Position numbers and translations under genes: made by a program. From the NCBI GenBank assembly GCA_963932465.1, contig OZ010793.1, positions 261,017,696-261,081,695 of the forward strand: 64,000 nucleotides of DNA, read 5' to 3'. Below are positions 1 through 11,671 of the stretch, one piece after another. The notes under the pieces were generated by a model that made no database searches, was not told the DNA's origin, and saw nothing but the letters and a program-made list of their open reading frames with translations. Position 1 is the stretch's first letter; each line of letters starts with the position of its first letter. Origin of the DNA: Maratus speciosus. Taxonomy: Eukaryota > Arthropoda > Arachnida > Araneae > Salticidae.

Positions 1-1630
1 AAAATTTCAAATCTCCAATTTAATAAAGGGCTCAGTTAGAAAGACTTGCTTAAAATACGCATGTGGGAACCCAAAGGGTTAAATGTACAACTTTTTCAAA
101 ATTTTATGATTTGTTGCATGATAGTGTTCAGCTATAAGTATGCAAAATTTCACGCCTCCAACCTAATTAGGGGCTCACTTAGAAAGAATTGTTTAAAATA
201 CACATGTGGGAGCCCAAAGGGTTAAATGTATGACTTTTTCAAAATTGTATGGTTTGTAATTTGATGTGAGGTGTTCAACTATAAATATGCAAAATTTTAC
301 GCCTCCAACCTAAATAGGGCCTCACTTAGAAAGAATTGTTTAGTTTAAAATACACATGTGGGAGCCCAAAGGGTTAAATGTACGATTTTTTGAAAAATTT
401 ATGATTTGTCGTTTGATGTGAGTTGTTCAGCTATAAGTATGCAAAATTTCACGCCTCTAACCTAATTAGGGGCTCACTTTGAAAGAATAGTTTAAAATAC
501 ACATGGGGGAGCCCAAAGGGTTAAATGTACGACTTTTTGAAAAATTTATGATTTGTCGTTTGATGTGAGTTGTTCAGCTATAAGTATGCAAAATTTCATG
601 CCTCTAACCTAATTAGGGGCTCACTTTTAAAGAATTGTTTAAAATACACATTGTGGAGCCCAAAGGGTTAAATGTACGACTTTTTCAAAATTTTATGATT
701 TGTCGTTTGATGTGAGGTGTTCAGCTATAAGTATGCAAAATTTCACGCCTCCAACCTAATTAGGGGCTCACTTAGAAAGAATTGCTTAAAATACATGTGT
801 TAGCTCAAAGGGTTAAACGTAAGACTTTTTCAAGATTTTATGATTTGTCGCCTGGCCTCAAGTGTTCTGTTATAAGTATGCAAAATTTCAAATCTCCAAT
901 TTAATAAGAGGCTCAGTTAGAAAGAATTGCTTAAAATATGCATGTGGGAGCCCAAAGGGTTAAATGTACGACTTTTTCAAAATTTTATGATTTGTCGCAT
1001 GATGGTGTTCAGCTATAAGTATGCAAAATTTCATGCCTCCAACGTAATTAGGGGCTCACTTAGAAAGGATTGTTTAAAATACACATGTGAGACCCCAAAG
1101 GGTTAAATTTACAACTTTTTCAAAATTTTATCATTTGTCGTTTGATGTGAGGTGTTCAGCTATAAGTATGCAAAATTTCACTCCTCCAACTTAATTAGGG
1201 GCTCACTTAGAAAGTATTGTTTAAAATACAAATGTGGGAGCCCAAAGGGTTAAATGTATGACTTTTTGAAAATTTTATAGTTTGTCGTTTGATGTGAGGT
1301 GTTCAGCTATAAGTATGCAAAATTTCAGGTCTTCAACCTAAATAGGGGCTCATTTAGAAAGATTTGTTTAAAATACACATGTGGGAGCCCAAAGGGTTAA
1401 ATGTACAACTTTTTGAAAATTTTATGATTTGTCGTTTGATGTAAGGTGTTCAGCTATAAGTATGCAAAATTTCAGGCCTTCAACCTAATTAGAGGCTCAC
1501 ATAGAAAGAATTGTTTAAAATACACATGTAGGAGCCCAAAGGCTTAAATGTACAACTTTTTCAAAAATTTTATGATTTGTCATTTGATCTGAGATGTCCA
1601 GCTATAAGTATGCAAAATTTCAAGTCTCCA
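1..1630. repeat. 147-bp tandem repeat array (about 11 monomers, 5' side open)
   Basis: The anchor TGCAAAATTT recurs at about 141, 288, 440, 587, 734, 879, 1022, 1169, 1316, 1463 and 1611, giving spacings of 143-152 and mostly exactly 147 bases. Each monomer also carries the blocks GGGGCTCACTTAGAAAG and GAGCCCAAAGGGTTAAATGT. Monomers differ by scattered substitutions. The array starts outside the window, so its full size is unknown. It runs straight into the terminal module at 1631-1720, which suggests the array is part of a mobile element and not a free satellite. Confidence 0.95.
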
Positions 1631-1720
1631 ACATATATAGTTTCTGAGAACCGGCTCTGTGACAGACAGACAGAGGAGCGAGATGAATAAGGTTTCGTCA
1701 GATGAACAAAACCCTAAAAA
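1631..1720. mobile_element. Helentron/HINE-like terminal module next to the 147-bp array
   Basis: After the last monomer come the block CATATATAGTTTCTGAGAAC, a short GACA microsatellite (GACAGACAGACAG), and a small hairpin in which GGTTT and AAACC enclose CGTCAGATGAACA. A GTCY/GACR microsatellite followed by a terminal hairpin, with central tandem repeats of about 150 bp, is the known layout of Drosophila DINE-1/HINE elements (non-autonomous Helentrons). The same module occurs inverted at 63,843-63,950. Family assignment is inference from architecture; no Rep/helicase gene is present. Confidence 0.55.
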
Positions 1721-2976
1721 GACATAAAAAAAAAAAAAAAAAAAAAACTGTGAATTTCAGGTTTTTTTTTTTTTTTTTTTGCTCATAATCACCGCTGCTT
1801 CCTATCTCTTGTTTTCTAGGTTCACCCAAAACATCCAAAAGAGAGAGAAGGAGAGTATTCATTCATTCTGGTTAGGCTCAAACATGCAGGAACTAAGAAT
1901 TCTAATTAATACAGTTGCAGTAAGCCATCAAAACAGTTTGTAATATGAATCCAGTTATTGTTCAAATTTAAATGCCCTCATTTGGCCCAAACAAGACAAG
2001 CACATGGAACAAGGGCTGAATTCATTGAAATCATGGGAATGTTGTGTGGCAGTGTACCCATATATGTCTGACTAGCACAAAAATACTGTTATTACATAAT
2101 TGTAATGTTAAAAATATCACAATTGCTCCTAAAATTTGGGAAAAAAATTCCTAACATTCCTCACTAAAATTTTGAAAAATCCTCGTGTTTGGCTATGTAT
2201 TAACTAATACGTCTACAAAATTGGTTTGGTTTTGGCGAATGCCTCATATACTGCTTCTTCATGTAAGGGTGCTGCAGTGCCACTATAAGCCTGTGCAAGG
2301 CACTGTCTAAGATAAAAGCTATTGCTAAAACGCTACAGACTCGCCAAAAAATATGAATAAAAATGCATTACAACACGGGAAATAGCTAGTTATCTAGTAT
2401 TTACGTTAAGGATATTAGATATTATTAAATTTTTGTATCATACTGTTAAGTAGCACCATTGACTCTGTGGATGTGATATCATAATAATAATTTTCAAGTT
2501 AATTATATGAAATAGATTACATTAATTAATAATATAATATGATGTGCTGTGTGTTTTTTGCAGATCACATCCCTTCTAAGCCTAGGCAATCCCCTAAAGT
2601 TACAGAATTCAATAGAATTTAATGTTTAAATAAATTAAAAGAAAGGCCTCATTTTTAAAACACTGATTGCCATATAATCACCTTACCTAAAAAAATAAAG
2701 ACACTTAAGGCTTTATGAAAAAATTACAAATCTTTATATTTTAACTTTATATTTATTTACAAAATATGTACAAATAAAATTCAAACTTCTGATTACAATG
2801 AAATTAAAATAAGCCTCTATAATTCTTAATGTTTCACAGAACATTATACTTAATACATCATTTAAGTTAACTAATTAAATACCATCACCATATACTTCCT
2901 GCCATAATTAAAAAAATTGTTCTATGCAACAAAATGGAATGAATTAAATCAAAAGAAGATCTACCTTGGTGTCCGC
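1721..2976. other. AT-rich non-coding stretch, no gene seen
   Basis: Contains a poly(A) run at about 1727-1746 and a poly(T) run at about 1761-1780, then unremarkable AT-rich DNA. No exon-like reading frame or repeat family was recognised. It may be intron of the Myb gene if the first exons lie upstream of the window. Confidence 0.5.
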
Positions 2977-3881
2977 TAGATCTGGGTGATATCTGAATTT
3001 CAATATCGTGATTTATCATCAGTTAAATATTGCGATATCATGGTATATCGCGATATTGAAACTAAAGTATATAGAATAATTAAAAGAATATACAGTACAT
3101 TTAGCAGCATATATTACATTAAAAACAATCAGCAACTTCTTATAAGGATATATGCAAAAACCCAAATAACTGAAATGAACATTACAGAGAAACATTATCT
3201 ATCATGTAAAATATTTAAGCAGAATATTATTTTACTTTATCGTTACAGTCAGTGATGAAATCAGAATGACATGGTGCACTCTTCCCCCTCCCCTAGAGTT
3301 TTCACATTTTCGGTTAATTAATATCTCAAAAATGCAAATCACACTATCCACACACACACACATTGAATTCCACAGTTGCCAGCGAAGTGCAAGATATTGA
3401 AACAGGTGTGCGGCTAGTTCACAATAGGCAATACTGATTCTATTAAATTGAACACTTTGTGTTAATATTGCACAATATTCATTTCCACCATTGCAAATAA
3501 AATATAATAATGCTTAATGGTTTTGAAAATTTAAATGCAAAATTACAACTGAGCGATTTTAGGCAGTGACCAATGGTCATTTATACAGAGGCAGCAAAAT
3601 ACCAAATACTCACAATATATCAGGTGAACGTTGATTGTTAAAAGAAATTGTGAGGAGAAAAAATGTGTGGCATAGAATTAAACATATCTGCATTTTTAAA
3701 AAGAACCTTCTTTATCCTAGAATAGACATTAATAAATACTACTATGGAATTATTTTTTTATTTGTCCCATTGAATCCACTGTTTCAAATAAAATGCAATA
3801 CTCCCTTTCTTTATCACTCTGACTCTCACATTGTACAATAACAAAAAGCAAATATTTATCAGCACGGCCGGAATCTAAATA

Positions 3882-4570
3882 CAGCGGTGACCCCCCTCAA
3901 ATCTGCATAGCTTGGGACCAGAGGTTGTGCGGATTTTAGAATTTTGTGGATTTCTGGTCATTGCTGTGTTTGCATTTTTTTAAAAGTAATTTGAATGTAA
4001 TAATGAGATCGAAATTATAATGAATGCTTCTTATATACTAATAATTAAGTAAAGTGATAAATTGAAATATTAAAAAGTAAGGTAATTTAAAAAATGACTA
4101 AATTATTAAAAGTAAAGGTCAAGTATATAATTAATGTATAATTAAATATGCATAATGAAATTGAGGTACATTTTTCTTGAATTATTCAATGAAACTTTCT
4201 TAAAAATACCCTGTTAAATCACATCAAAATCATAAAGTAAGGAAGTTTTTTTTTTTTCAGTTTTAGCCGGTCTTAATTAAAAAAAAAAAAGAAAGTCTAG
4301 ATTAATACATAAATATATTTGGTAAAAAGATTCTGATTACCAGTAATATCAGCAATATCTTGTTTTTTTTCATAAAATAAATTTATACTTCATGAAAAAC
4401 CATGAGTTTAGTCATATATTATTGAGAATTACATGTTAAAATACATATGAAATGATATAAAACTAAAACATTCTATAATTTTGTCATTACATCTAAACTG
4501 AAAGTTTCATTGTTTACATTTGTGATGATGTGTGGATTTCAGGCATTTGCAGATTTGAGGGAGTCTACTG
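3882..4570. mobile_element. Pogo/Tigger-type MITE nested in the hAT-like element
   Basis: The left terminus CAGCGGTGACCCCCCTCAAA and the reverse complement of the right terminus, CAGTAGACTCCCTCAAATCT, share the subterminal block CCCTCAAATCTGCA. TA dinucleotides flank both ends (3880-3881 and 4571-4572), the usual Tc1/mariner/pogo target duplication. About 689 bp; no coding potential seen. Confidence 0.75.
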
Positions 4571-4619
4571 TATCATAATAAAGTGAAAGCCACGGTGTCT
4601 GTAGCATATGCGTAATACA

Positions 4620-5170
4620 GTGCATGCGCTCCAGCGTTCGAAATCCTTGGTGGTCCGCTGGTCCGAGACCACTAAAAATTCAATCGGATCACTAATTAAA
4701 AAAATTTAGTGGTCCACAGGACCAGTAACTTTTCCTCTCTCTCACAGGTAAACGTAAATTTTCCCGTCCATGAGAAAACGGCAACCAAATGCAAACCACA
4801 GAATTTTATTTTATTAAAATAAATAAATAAATAAATAAATAAAAAATTGCATTAAAACTTACAGTCAGTTGAAATAAGTAATCGGAATAAAATACATAAT
4901 AATTTTATAGTTTGTTTATGTACTGTTTATTTAATTTTTACCAAATTATAATTTTACATTTCATTATGCCGAAAATTTTGGGTAACTGAAAGGAAGTTTG
5001 GTTTATATTCTAGGAGTAGAAGGGGTGTCACTCAAAGGGTTAATGGTACTCAATAGAATTATGTAGTGGGCCAGTGACGATGTCAGCGGACCAGTAAACT
5101 CTGATGTTTACTGGTCCTCGGGACCAGTGACTTTTTTTTTTATCAATTCTACTACTGCCCTCAGAGTTTA
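4620..5170. repeat. GGTCC/GGACC-rich repetitive block
   Basis: Short motifs such as GTGGTCC, CAGGACCAGTAACTTTT and GGGACCAGTGACTTTTT recur near both ends of this stretch, in both orientations. The pattern resembles the subterminal repeats of a non-autonomous DNA element. It echoes the GGCC-rich insert at 30,578-30,917, which carries AGTGGCCACTTTTTT. Clean terminal inverted repeats were not resolved. Confidence 0.4.
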
Positions 5171-5769
5171 AGCTTGCACCGTCAGTGCCATAAAACTGCT
5201 ACGAAAAAGTCGTAGTTGCTACGATTTGGACCTATAAACTACGATGCTACGAAAATCGGTCTTAAACTACGATTTTTTGCAAAAAAACACAAACGCATTT
5301 TTTGTTTCTAGTTGCGATTTTTATCCTGCACTGCATATTTTTCAGGAGTGATTCTGTTCCAAAATTTCAAAGTATTAATTTCCGAAAGTTTTAAAAAATT
5401 GGTCATTAGAAATTCGGATATAAATGGTCATGGGGGAAAAAAAAAATCCGGGCTGCAAAACAAACTTCTTAACACAAAATCCTCTTTATGAATATTGACC
5501 ACGAGTGAATTCTGTAAATATTTATACAGAAATTGACTTCCTTAGAAATAGGGGTGCCATTTTATGAATTTCTGGAGAGGGGAGGGGGGGGGGGGGAGAT
5601 GTTTTTTTGAGGGGCAATGTTTGAAATAGTGCGCAAAATCGCCCGATTTGCTTACGGGAAAAGAAATTCCTGCATGATGAAAAATGCTGTACAGTATTTC
5701 CCTCTGCAAATTCTTCCACAGACCTATGGTTCTTTTGCGAGTACATTTTGAAATTTCTTGGAAGTCTGT

Positions 5770-6480
5770 GAAATTTTTTTTTCTTTTATGAAATTTCCTC
5801 AAATTAATTCGTGAATCGATCGCGGAAAAAATGAGAATTTCTTCAAATGATCGTGTAAAAATATCGGGTATTTCGTCAAGGATCTCAGAAACAAACAGTG
5901 ATTTTCTTCAATTGGTCGCTGATTATAAATATCGCTAATTTCGCTAATAAAATCGCTAATTTCGTTAAGAGTTCAGAAAGAAATTGCGAATTTCGTCAAA
6001 AGGTCGGGGAAACGAGTAGTGAATTTTGTTAATTGGTAGCGAAAAGATATCGAAAATTTTGACGATCGGTTGCGATAAATTATCGCGAATTTCGACAAAT
6101 GACCGTGTAAAAAAAATTTCGTCAATTGGTCGCAGAAGAAAATAAATTTCGTCAAAGAATCATGGTGGTAACGTGAATTTTGTCAAAATTTCGCAGAAAG
6201 AAAACGCGAATTTCGTCCAAAGATCAGCAAGAAAATGCAAATTTCACCGAAAAATCGCAGAAAGAAAACACTAATTTCGTCAAAGGATCGTGGTAAAAAA
6301 ACGCAAAATTCGTCAAAGGATCGCGGTAAAAAATACGAATTTCGTCAAAAGTTCGTGGTAAAATTTCAACAAAGAATCATGATAGAAAAATATGAATTAC
6401 GATTGTGGGAAAAAAACTAAAATATCCTGAAATGATCGCGGGAAAAAAAAGTTGCGAATTTCGTCAAAATTTACTGCACT
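5770..6480 (+). repeat. 31-bp minisatellite array 1 (degenerate)
   Basis: Diverged tandem units of about 31 bases are built on TTTCGTCAAAGGATCGCGG plus an A-rich spacer. The same unit forms arrays at about 36,740-37,490 and 49,430-49,770 in the same orientation. This copy is the most degenerate. Open reading frames across it come from the repeat composition and are not credible genes. Confidence 0.85.
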
Positions 6481-6799
6481 GGGCTAGAAAACTAAAACCA
6501 GGCTCCTTTTACAATGTAAAACAAAAAAAACAAAAAAAAAAAACCCGCTTCGAAACGAAAAGGAACTCTAAAAATCGTATACAAATTTTCAGAGGAAAAG
6601 TTTACTGTATTGAGTTTAAAGACCGAAGCCTTATTCCTTTTACGAATGTCAAAAGATGTCTGCGAAGAAACACGAATACCAACCAACCAACCTCCAAATT
6701 AATTTTAATTTTTTGTGCTACGATTTCTCATTTTCAAAGGTTGGCAGGTCTGATAAAAACAAAATCTCATCCTCTGTCTGTGATCAACACGAAAACCGC

Positions 6800-6925
6800 A
6801 TATACGATATATATCACCACATGGTTCGTTGATATATATCAATGGATATATATCATGATATATATCAATGGATATATATCATGATATATATCAATGGATA
6901 TATATCATGATATATATCTTGATAT
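6800..6925. repeat. GATATATATC palindromic short array
   Basis: Alternating GATATATATC and ATCAATG/ATCATG words form about four near-identical units of roughly 26 bp that are self-complementary. Probably part of the subterminal repeats of the enclosing hAT-like element. Similar words recur at about 7,760-7,850. Confidence 0.8.
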
Positions 6926-7595
6926 ATATCTGATATTTATTTTTAAAATATCAAGATTTTTGATGTTTTCGATATTTTCAAATTCTTGATATTTATTTTC
7001 AAAATATCTTCAAGATGTTTGATATTTTGTATATTTGATATTTATTTTTAAAATATCAATGTGTAAGATAATTTTGATATTTTCTTCAGTCAAAACAAGT
7101 GTAAATGAAATTTTCAACTGTTATTGACTGTGCCATTCAATAGATAAAGAACTTTTGTCTCTGGCAGTCACTTTTTTAGGCAAAGAAGAAAACAAATATC
7201 TTTTCTAAGCTTTATGTTTGAAACTTTTATTTTTAAATGTAGAACTAATAATTATGTGAGACAATTAATTCAGAACAGCCATTGAAAGATAAACTGTAAT
7301 TTAGATAATCATTTATATACAGCATTATTGGAAAATAATCTTCTGATTTTGGTTTAATTGAGTCTAAACTGTACTACAGGTTAGGAAATAAAAAATAGAC
7401 AAGCTTACATTTATGTTAAAATTCTTCAATTTAAAAAAAAAAAAAACTATTTTGTATTTAAAATTTTATTTTATAAAATATAAAACATTCTTGATACTTG
7501 ATACAAATCCTATAGTTTAGATACATATGCAAAATTGTATGCAAATATATGCAGATTGTATCTGTTTTCAATTAGTACATCTTCAATTTTGTTCT

Positions 7596-7599
<4 letters not shown>

Positions 7600-7637
<38 letters not shown>
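7600..7637 (+). repeat. Poly(A) tract, about 38 A
   Basis: Uninterrupted adenine run inside the hAT-like element. Comparable runs occur at 23,010-23,039, 28,641-28,668, 36,687-36,714, 53,728-53,752 and 63,812-63,833, and a T run of about 53 at 56,910-56,962. Confidence 0.9.
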
Positions 7638-7639
<2 letters not shown>

Positions 7640-8202
7640 GAGAGATTCATTTTAGAATATTATTGTTTAAGTTTTTATGTTAATTGCAATATGTTTTAGT
7701 TTCTAATTTATATTATGCTTGAAAATATTCATTATCAGCAGAAAGTTGACTATTTTGAAAATATCGGATATATATCAAAAATATCAGATATATATCAAAA
7801 TATTGGATATTCTTGATATTTTCGAAAATATCATGATATTTACGAATCCTGATCACCCATCATATAATACCGAAAAGATCACACTTTCTCCTTTTCAAAC
7901 ACCTTTTCGGCTGGGAGAATTTGCACAGTCAGTATTCATGAATACGATAAACAGTAGTCAAGAAGTCTGTGTTTAATATCATGGTTTAGGCTGGGAGATT
8001 TCACACTGTTAGTATTCATGAATACTCGAAGCTGTGGAAGCACTGTGTGATATCGTGATTTAATGATGAAGTACGATATTCATGGTTTACATCAGAATTA
8101 TGATATTCATGATATACCGTTGTGTAGGGTTTTTTGATATCATCACCTTAATTTGCATTTTATATCAGTTTTATTGATATATCGCCCAGCCCTAGTGTCT
8201 GC

Positions 8203-8744
8203 ATTCCACAGCATTGAGACTCCACTGTAGTATCCAACATTTTTGTGTACACAAGTTTATATATATTTTAAATTTTAATACAATATATTTAGTATACATA
8301 TTTCAACCGATTGCGTCAACTATCGGCACTGGAATGAATGTAGAACATCCTTGCTTAAAGAGCTAGGAGACTACTAAAAGAGTTATGAGATCATCAGCTT
8401 TTTTTCTTGCTCTCTCCTGCGTATTTCAGTTCAGAATGATCATTCAAAGAAAAAAAAACACACTTTCTGGAAAGCATACTGATTACATAAAAAATTACTT
8501 ATGCATATATAAAATTACAGGATATACATGTAAAATTTGCATATAAAGTTACGACCAATTTTACTGACGATTCTGATTGGATGATGTCATTCATCTGTAG
8601 TGTAGTCCCATAGGTTGTTGTTTCCTGAGAAAAATTATGTTGCTTTACGACGTACTGTCTTTGTGGTCTCCTCGATCTCAAAGGTCGCTTGTAAATTTCC
8701 GTTGCTAGCATCTCGTCTTGTCTTACACAGTTATACATCATAAA
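8203..8744. other. Non-coding stretch between two transposons, no gene seen
   Basis: No conserved motif or repeat recognised. An 85-codon frame on the minus strand here shows no domain. Confidence 0.4.
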
Positions 8745-8746
8745 TA

Positions 8747-10295
8747 CACTGCTCAATAAAAATTAGGGGAGCAAGCAAAAAAGTTAAGAGAACAGTGCAA
8801 GACAGCCATGTATGGGAATAAAATGGATAGTACACGTGTATCAATGCGCAATACAGAAGAAAAGACACACAAAAAAAAATTGTAATGAAGCTTTTATTCT
8901 TTGAAAAGATGGAAAGAACATGAAAAGATGGTTTAGGGTAACAATTTGGTTTTATGTAAATGATAAAAAAAAAAGTATTGTTTAGAAATGATGCAAGATT
9001 TTTAATGTGGCGTGGGGTCTCCTCGAACAGCTAAGACTGCTGCACACCTGTTTTTCATGGATGCGATGAGGTTATCGATATGACTTAGGGAATACTGTTC
9101 CACTGCTCAAGAATTGCAATCTCCGAATCCCAGGCAGTAAAAGGAGGCCTTGGTCTCGCAACAATGCGTTGTCTGAGTATGTCCCAAACATACTCGATTG
9201 GATTTAGGTCAGGAGAGCATCCTGGACATTCCATACGCTTTATTGTTTTAGCTTCAAGCATGTTTTCCACAAGACGAACTGTATGAGTTCTGGCATTATC
9301 ATGCATGGAATAAAAGGAATCACTAATTGCTGCAGCATAAAATATGACATGAGATCTCAGTATCTTGTCTGTATAACTTCGGACCATCAAAGTGCCATTC
9401 CGAATGATATGCAAGCCAGTACGTCCACCTGTTTTGATTCCAGCCCATAGCATTAATCCACCTCGTCTGTAATGTGATCTTTCACGAACAAATGGGGGGT
9501 TAGTTTGAGTGCCACTTTCTCTCCATGCCAAAACACATCGGACTTCACATCCAGACTGAATTGGGACTCGTCTGAAAACAGAATTTGACTCCAACAACAT
9601 TGCCTCCAAGCTCGAAGTTCAGTTGCCCACCTTCTTTGGACCGCACAGTTGCTTGAGGTCAACAAAATACAGACCACTGGCTAACTTGCATAAAGACCAC
9701 CCTGATGAAGCCTATTTCTAAATGTTTGGCCGAGCACCCTTTGTCCTGTGCCAAGAACAACTGTGTTTGCAGCTGAGTAGCATTGCCTGCTCCGTCTTGA
9801 CGGCCTATTAACAGGATATATCGGTCATCAGTTTCTGTGTTAGCACATACTGACTTTGCTGTTGTCGATGTCTACCAATCCATTTGTCTTGGAATTAATT
9901 CCACAGCCTTGCATTGATACTTGTGACTCCAACAGCGTCTACTACATTTCGTTGTTTCCCCAGTTTCAATTGTCCTGATAACACACCAAGTCATGGATTC
10001 CGGTAAATCACATTGTTGTGACATTTTCAAGTCATCCTTTCTCAAAACACAAGCTGGGCAACTGAATTTTACAACTGAGACAATGAAACAGACATTTCTG
10101 CAAAATCCAGATTTCTGTACTTATCACCTTTTTCTAGTTTTTTACGTCCTAAACTTTAATTTGCGAGGGAAGTTTTCTTTATCTGTTTTCTACTATGCTT
10201 TAAATTATGGATGTTTTATTTTACGTTACATATCGATGTAAATATTTGCATAATTTTGTTAAAACCACGTGCTCCCCTAATTGTTTTGAGCAGTG
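8747..10295 (-). mobile_element. Tc1-like DNA transposon, 1.55 kb, inactivated
   Basis: The left terminus starts CACTGCTCAA and continues to AATTAGGGGAGCA. The right terminus in reverse complement is CACTGCTCAAAACAATTAGG. The inverted repeats are about 27 bp and are flanked by TA on both sides (8745-8746 and 10,296-10,297). Length, TA target and the internal DD34E transposase remnant all fit a near full-length Tc1 family element. The transposase frame is broken, so it is presumably immobile. Confidence 0.93.
9002..9840 (-). pseudogene. Broken Tc1-type DD34E transposase
   Basis: A minus-strand remnant of a cut-and-paste transposase. The piece around 9,790-9,840 encodes TDDRYI and a following helix-turn-helix stretch (ATQLQ). 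The catalytic core then shows FSDESQF (first Asp), HDNARTHT (second Asp) and DLNPIEYVWD (Glu). There are 34 residues between second Asp and Glu, the DD34E spacing of Tc1. The tail SHIDNLIASM followed by CAAVLAVRGDPTPH and a stop is the usual Tc1 C-terminus. Frame changes are needed near 9,590-9,640 and near 9,090-9,110, so at least two frameshifts inactivate it. The catalytic triad residues themselves are intact. Confidence 0.9.
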
Positions 10296-10770
10296 TACAT
10301 ACGACTTTTATAGTTTTATTACGAGGTAGTAAATTGTAGCTATGTGATTATTTTCTAAAGAGGAACACTTAAAATTTCTTTGGATACTATTGTAGTCCAA
10401 ATGTCCCTTTCCATATGAAGAAATTGTAAATATTGTCAACATGAACTAAAGCTTCAAAATGAAATTGGTTGGAAAGGTATTTTTTCCATCAGCTATGAAA
10501 AGGTATGTTAGTACCAAACAACAAAAGAAAATTTGAATTAACCTCTGATAAAATTTTATAAAAATTCAAGATAGATAAGAAGTTTAAAATATTTACAATA
10601 AATAAATAAAAAATGGTTAAAGGGACTATTCAGCTACCTGGTGTGTGTGGAAAGAAATTGGATCTGTTAATGTTAACTTTCATAAAATTAAATCTTTTTT
10701 TTTTTAATGGACCTTTCACAGAAAATTTCTTATTTATTAGCATTAGAATTTCAATCTGCTCCAAAAACAG

Positions 10771-10829
10771 CTTTTATTGCTACAAAAATGGATTTTACTG
10801 CTATAAAAATAGATTTTACTGCTACAAAA
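10771..10829 (+). repeat. 21-bp tandem repeat, three copies
   Basis: Three adjacent units of the form TTTACTGCTACAAAAATGGAT with few differences. A reading frame through it gives repeated FYCYKN peptides, which reflects the repeat and is not evidence of a protein. Confidence 0.8.
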
Positions 10830-10882
10830 TGAGTTAGTGCACTTTCATCTCTGGATGATCTTATACTTCATATAATCTAGAA

Positions 10883-11663
10883 CAGCCATACTTAACCTGC
10901 AGCCCAGCAACCTTTTATGTGCGGCCCGATACACATGGTCATTTATTCCTGTTTATAAAATTGAGATGTGCATAAAAGAATTTTAAGACCTTCACTGTTC
11001 TTTTATGTAATTTTGTAGAAAGGAAAAATCTCTCCTATTATTTACTATGATTACTATTTTAAAATTATCTTAAAATATCTTAAATATTGTTTCCCTAGTC
11101 AAAAGTTCTTTTTAAGTGTAGTTCTATATGTGTTATGCTGGTATATACATTTCGTAATCTTCAAAACTAAAATACTATTCCAAATTAATTAAATTACATT
11201 TTTATATTTAAAGAAAAAAGTTTTTGCAATTTGAAAATGTTTGATTTATTAAAGACAATTTGTTTCTTTAGAACTTGAAAAAGCTGCATTGATATATTAA
11301 TATTATTAAGTTTTATATTCATATAGCTAATAATGCTTATTAGGATTAAACATTTGCCACAGAAAAATTGGCAGCAAAAAGTTTTATAGCACTATTTCCA
11401 AATAAGTCTTCGCAGCCTATTTCTACATCATTTGTTATAGAAATACTATGAAGAATATTGTCTGGAAATACTTGTGTTAACATTTTTTAGTAACATTTCT
11501 TTTGTGACAAACGTTGAGTCCTGATTATAATAAAGTTTTATAGAACTTTTGTTATCTATTTTAATTACTCTTTTGCTACATTATTATATCAATGTGTTGC
11601 AGCCCGCCAAATGCCGCAAATGTATGTTTGTGGCCCACAAGAGAAAAAGGTTGAGTATGGCTG
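10883..11663. mobile_element. hAT MITE with perfect 8-bp TSD
   Basis: The left end CAGCCATACTTAACCT and the reverse complement of the right end, CAGCCATACTCAACCT, differ at one base. The flanking octamer ATCTAGAA is identical on both sides (10,875-10,882 and 11,664-11,671). Subterminal sequence includes GCGGCCCG and GCAGCCCG, typical of hAT termini. 781 bp with no transposase. Confidence 0.93.
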
Positions 11664-11671
11664 ATCTAGAA

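Larger units (their letters stand above)
2977..8194. mobile_element. Composite hAT-like element with 8-bp TSD and nested insertions
   Basis: The left end reads TAGATCTGGGTGATAT and the right end, in reverse complement, TAGGGCTGGGCGATAT. The flanks GTGTCCGC (2969-2976) and GTGTCTGC (8195-8202) are an 8-bp target-site duplication with one mismatch, as expected for hAT insertion. Subterminal DNA on both sides is full of GATAT/ATATC words. The interior holds a pogo-type insert (3882-4570), a GGWCC-rich block (4620-5170), a 31-bp minisatellite (5770-6480) and a GATATATATC array (6800-6925). No transposase reading frame was recognised inside it. Confidence 0.75.

Noticed and set aside
5973..6420. 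Open frames with repeated SFRYQLTKF or KDRGKK peptides
   Set aside because: Same explanation: translations of the degenerate 31-bp array.
9993..10241. An 82-codon plus-strand frame near the right end of the Tc1 element
   Set aside because: It lies antisense to the transposon's N-terminal region and has no recognisable motif.
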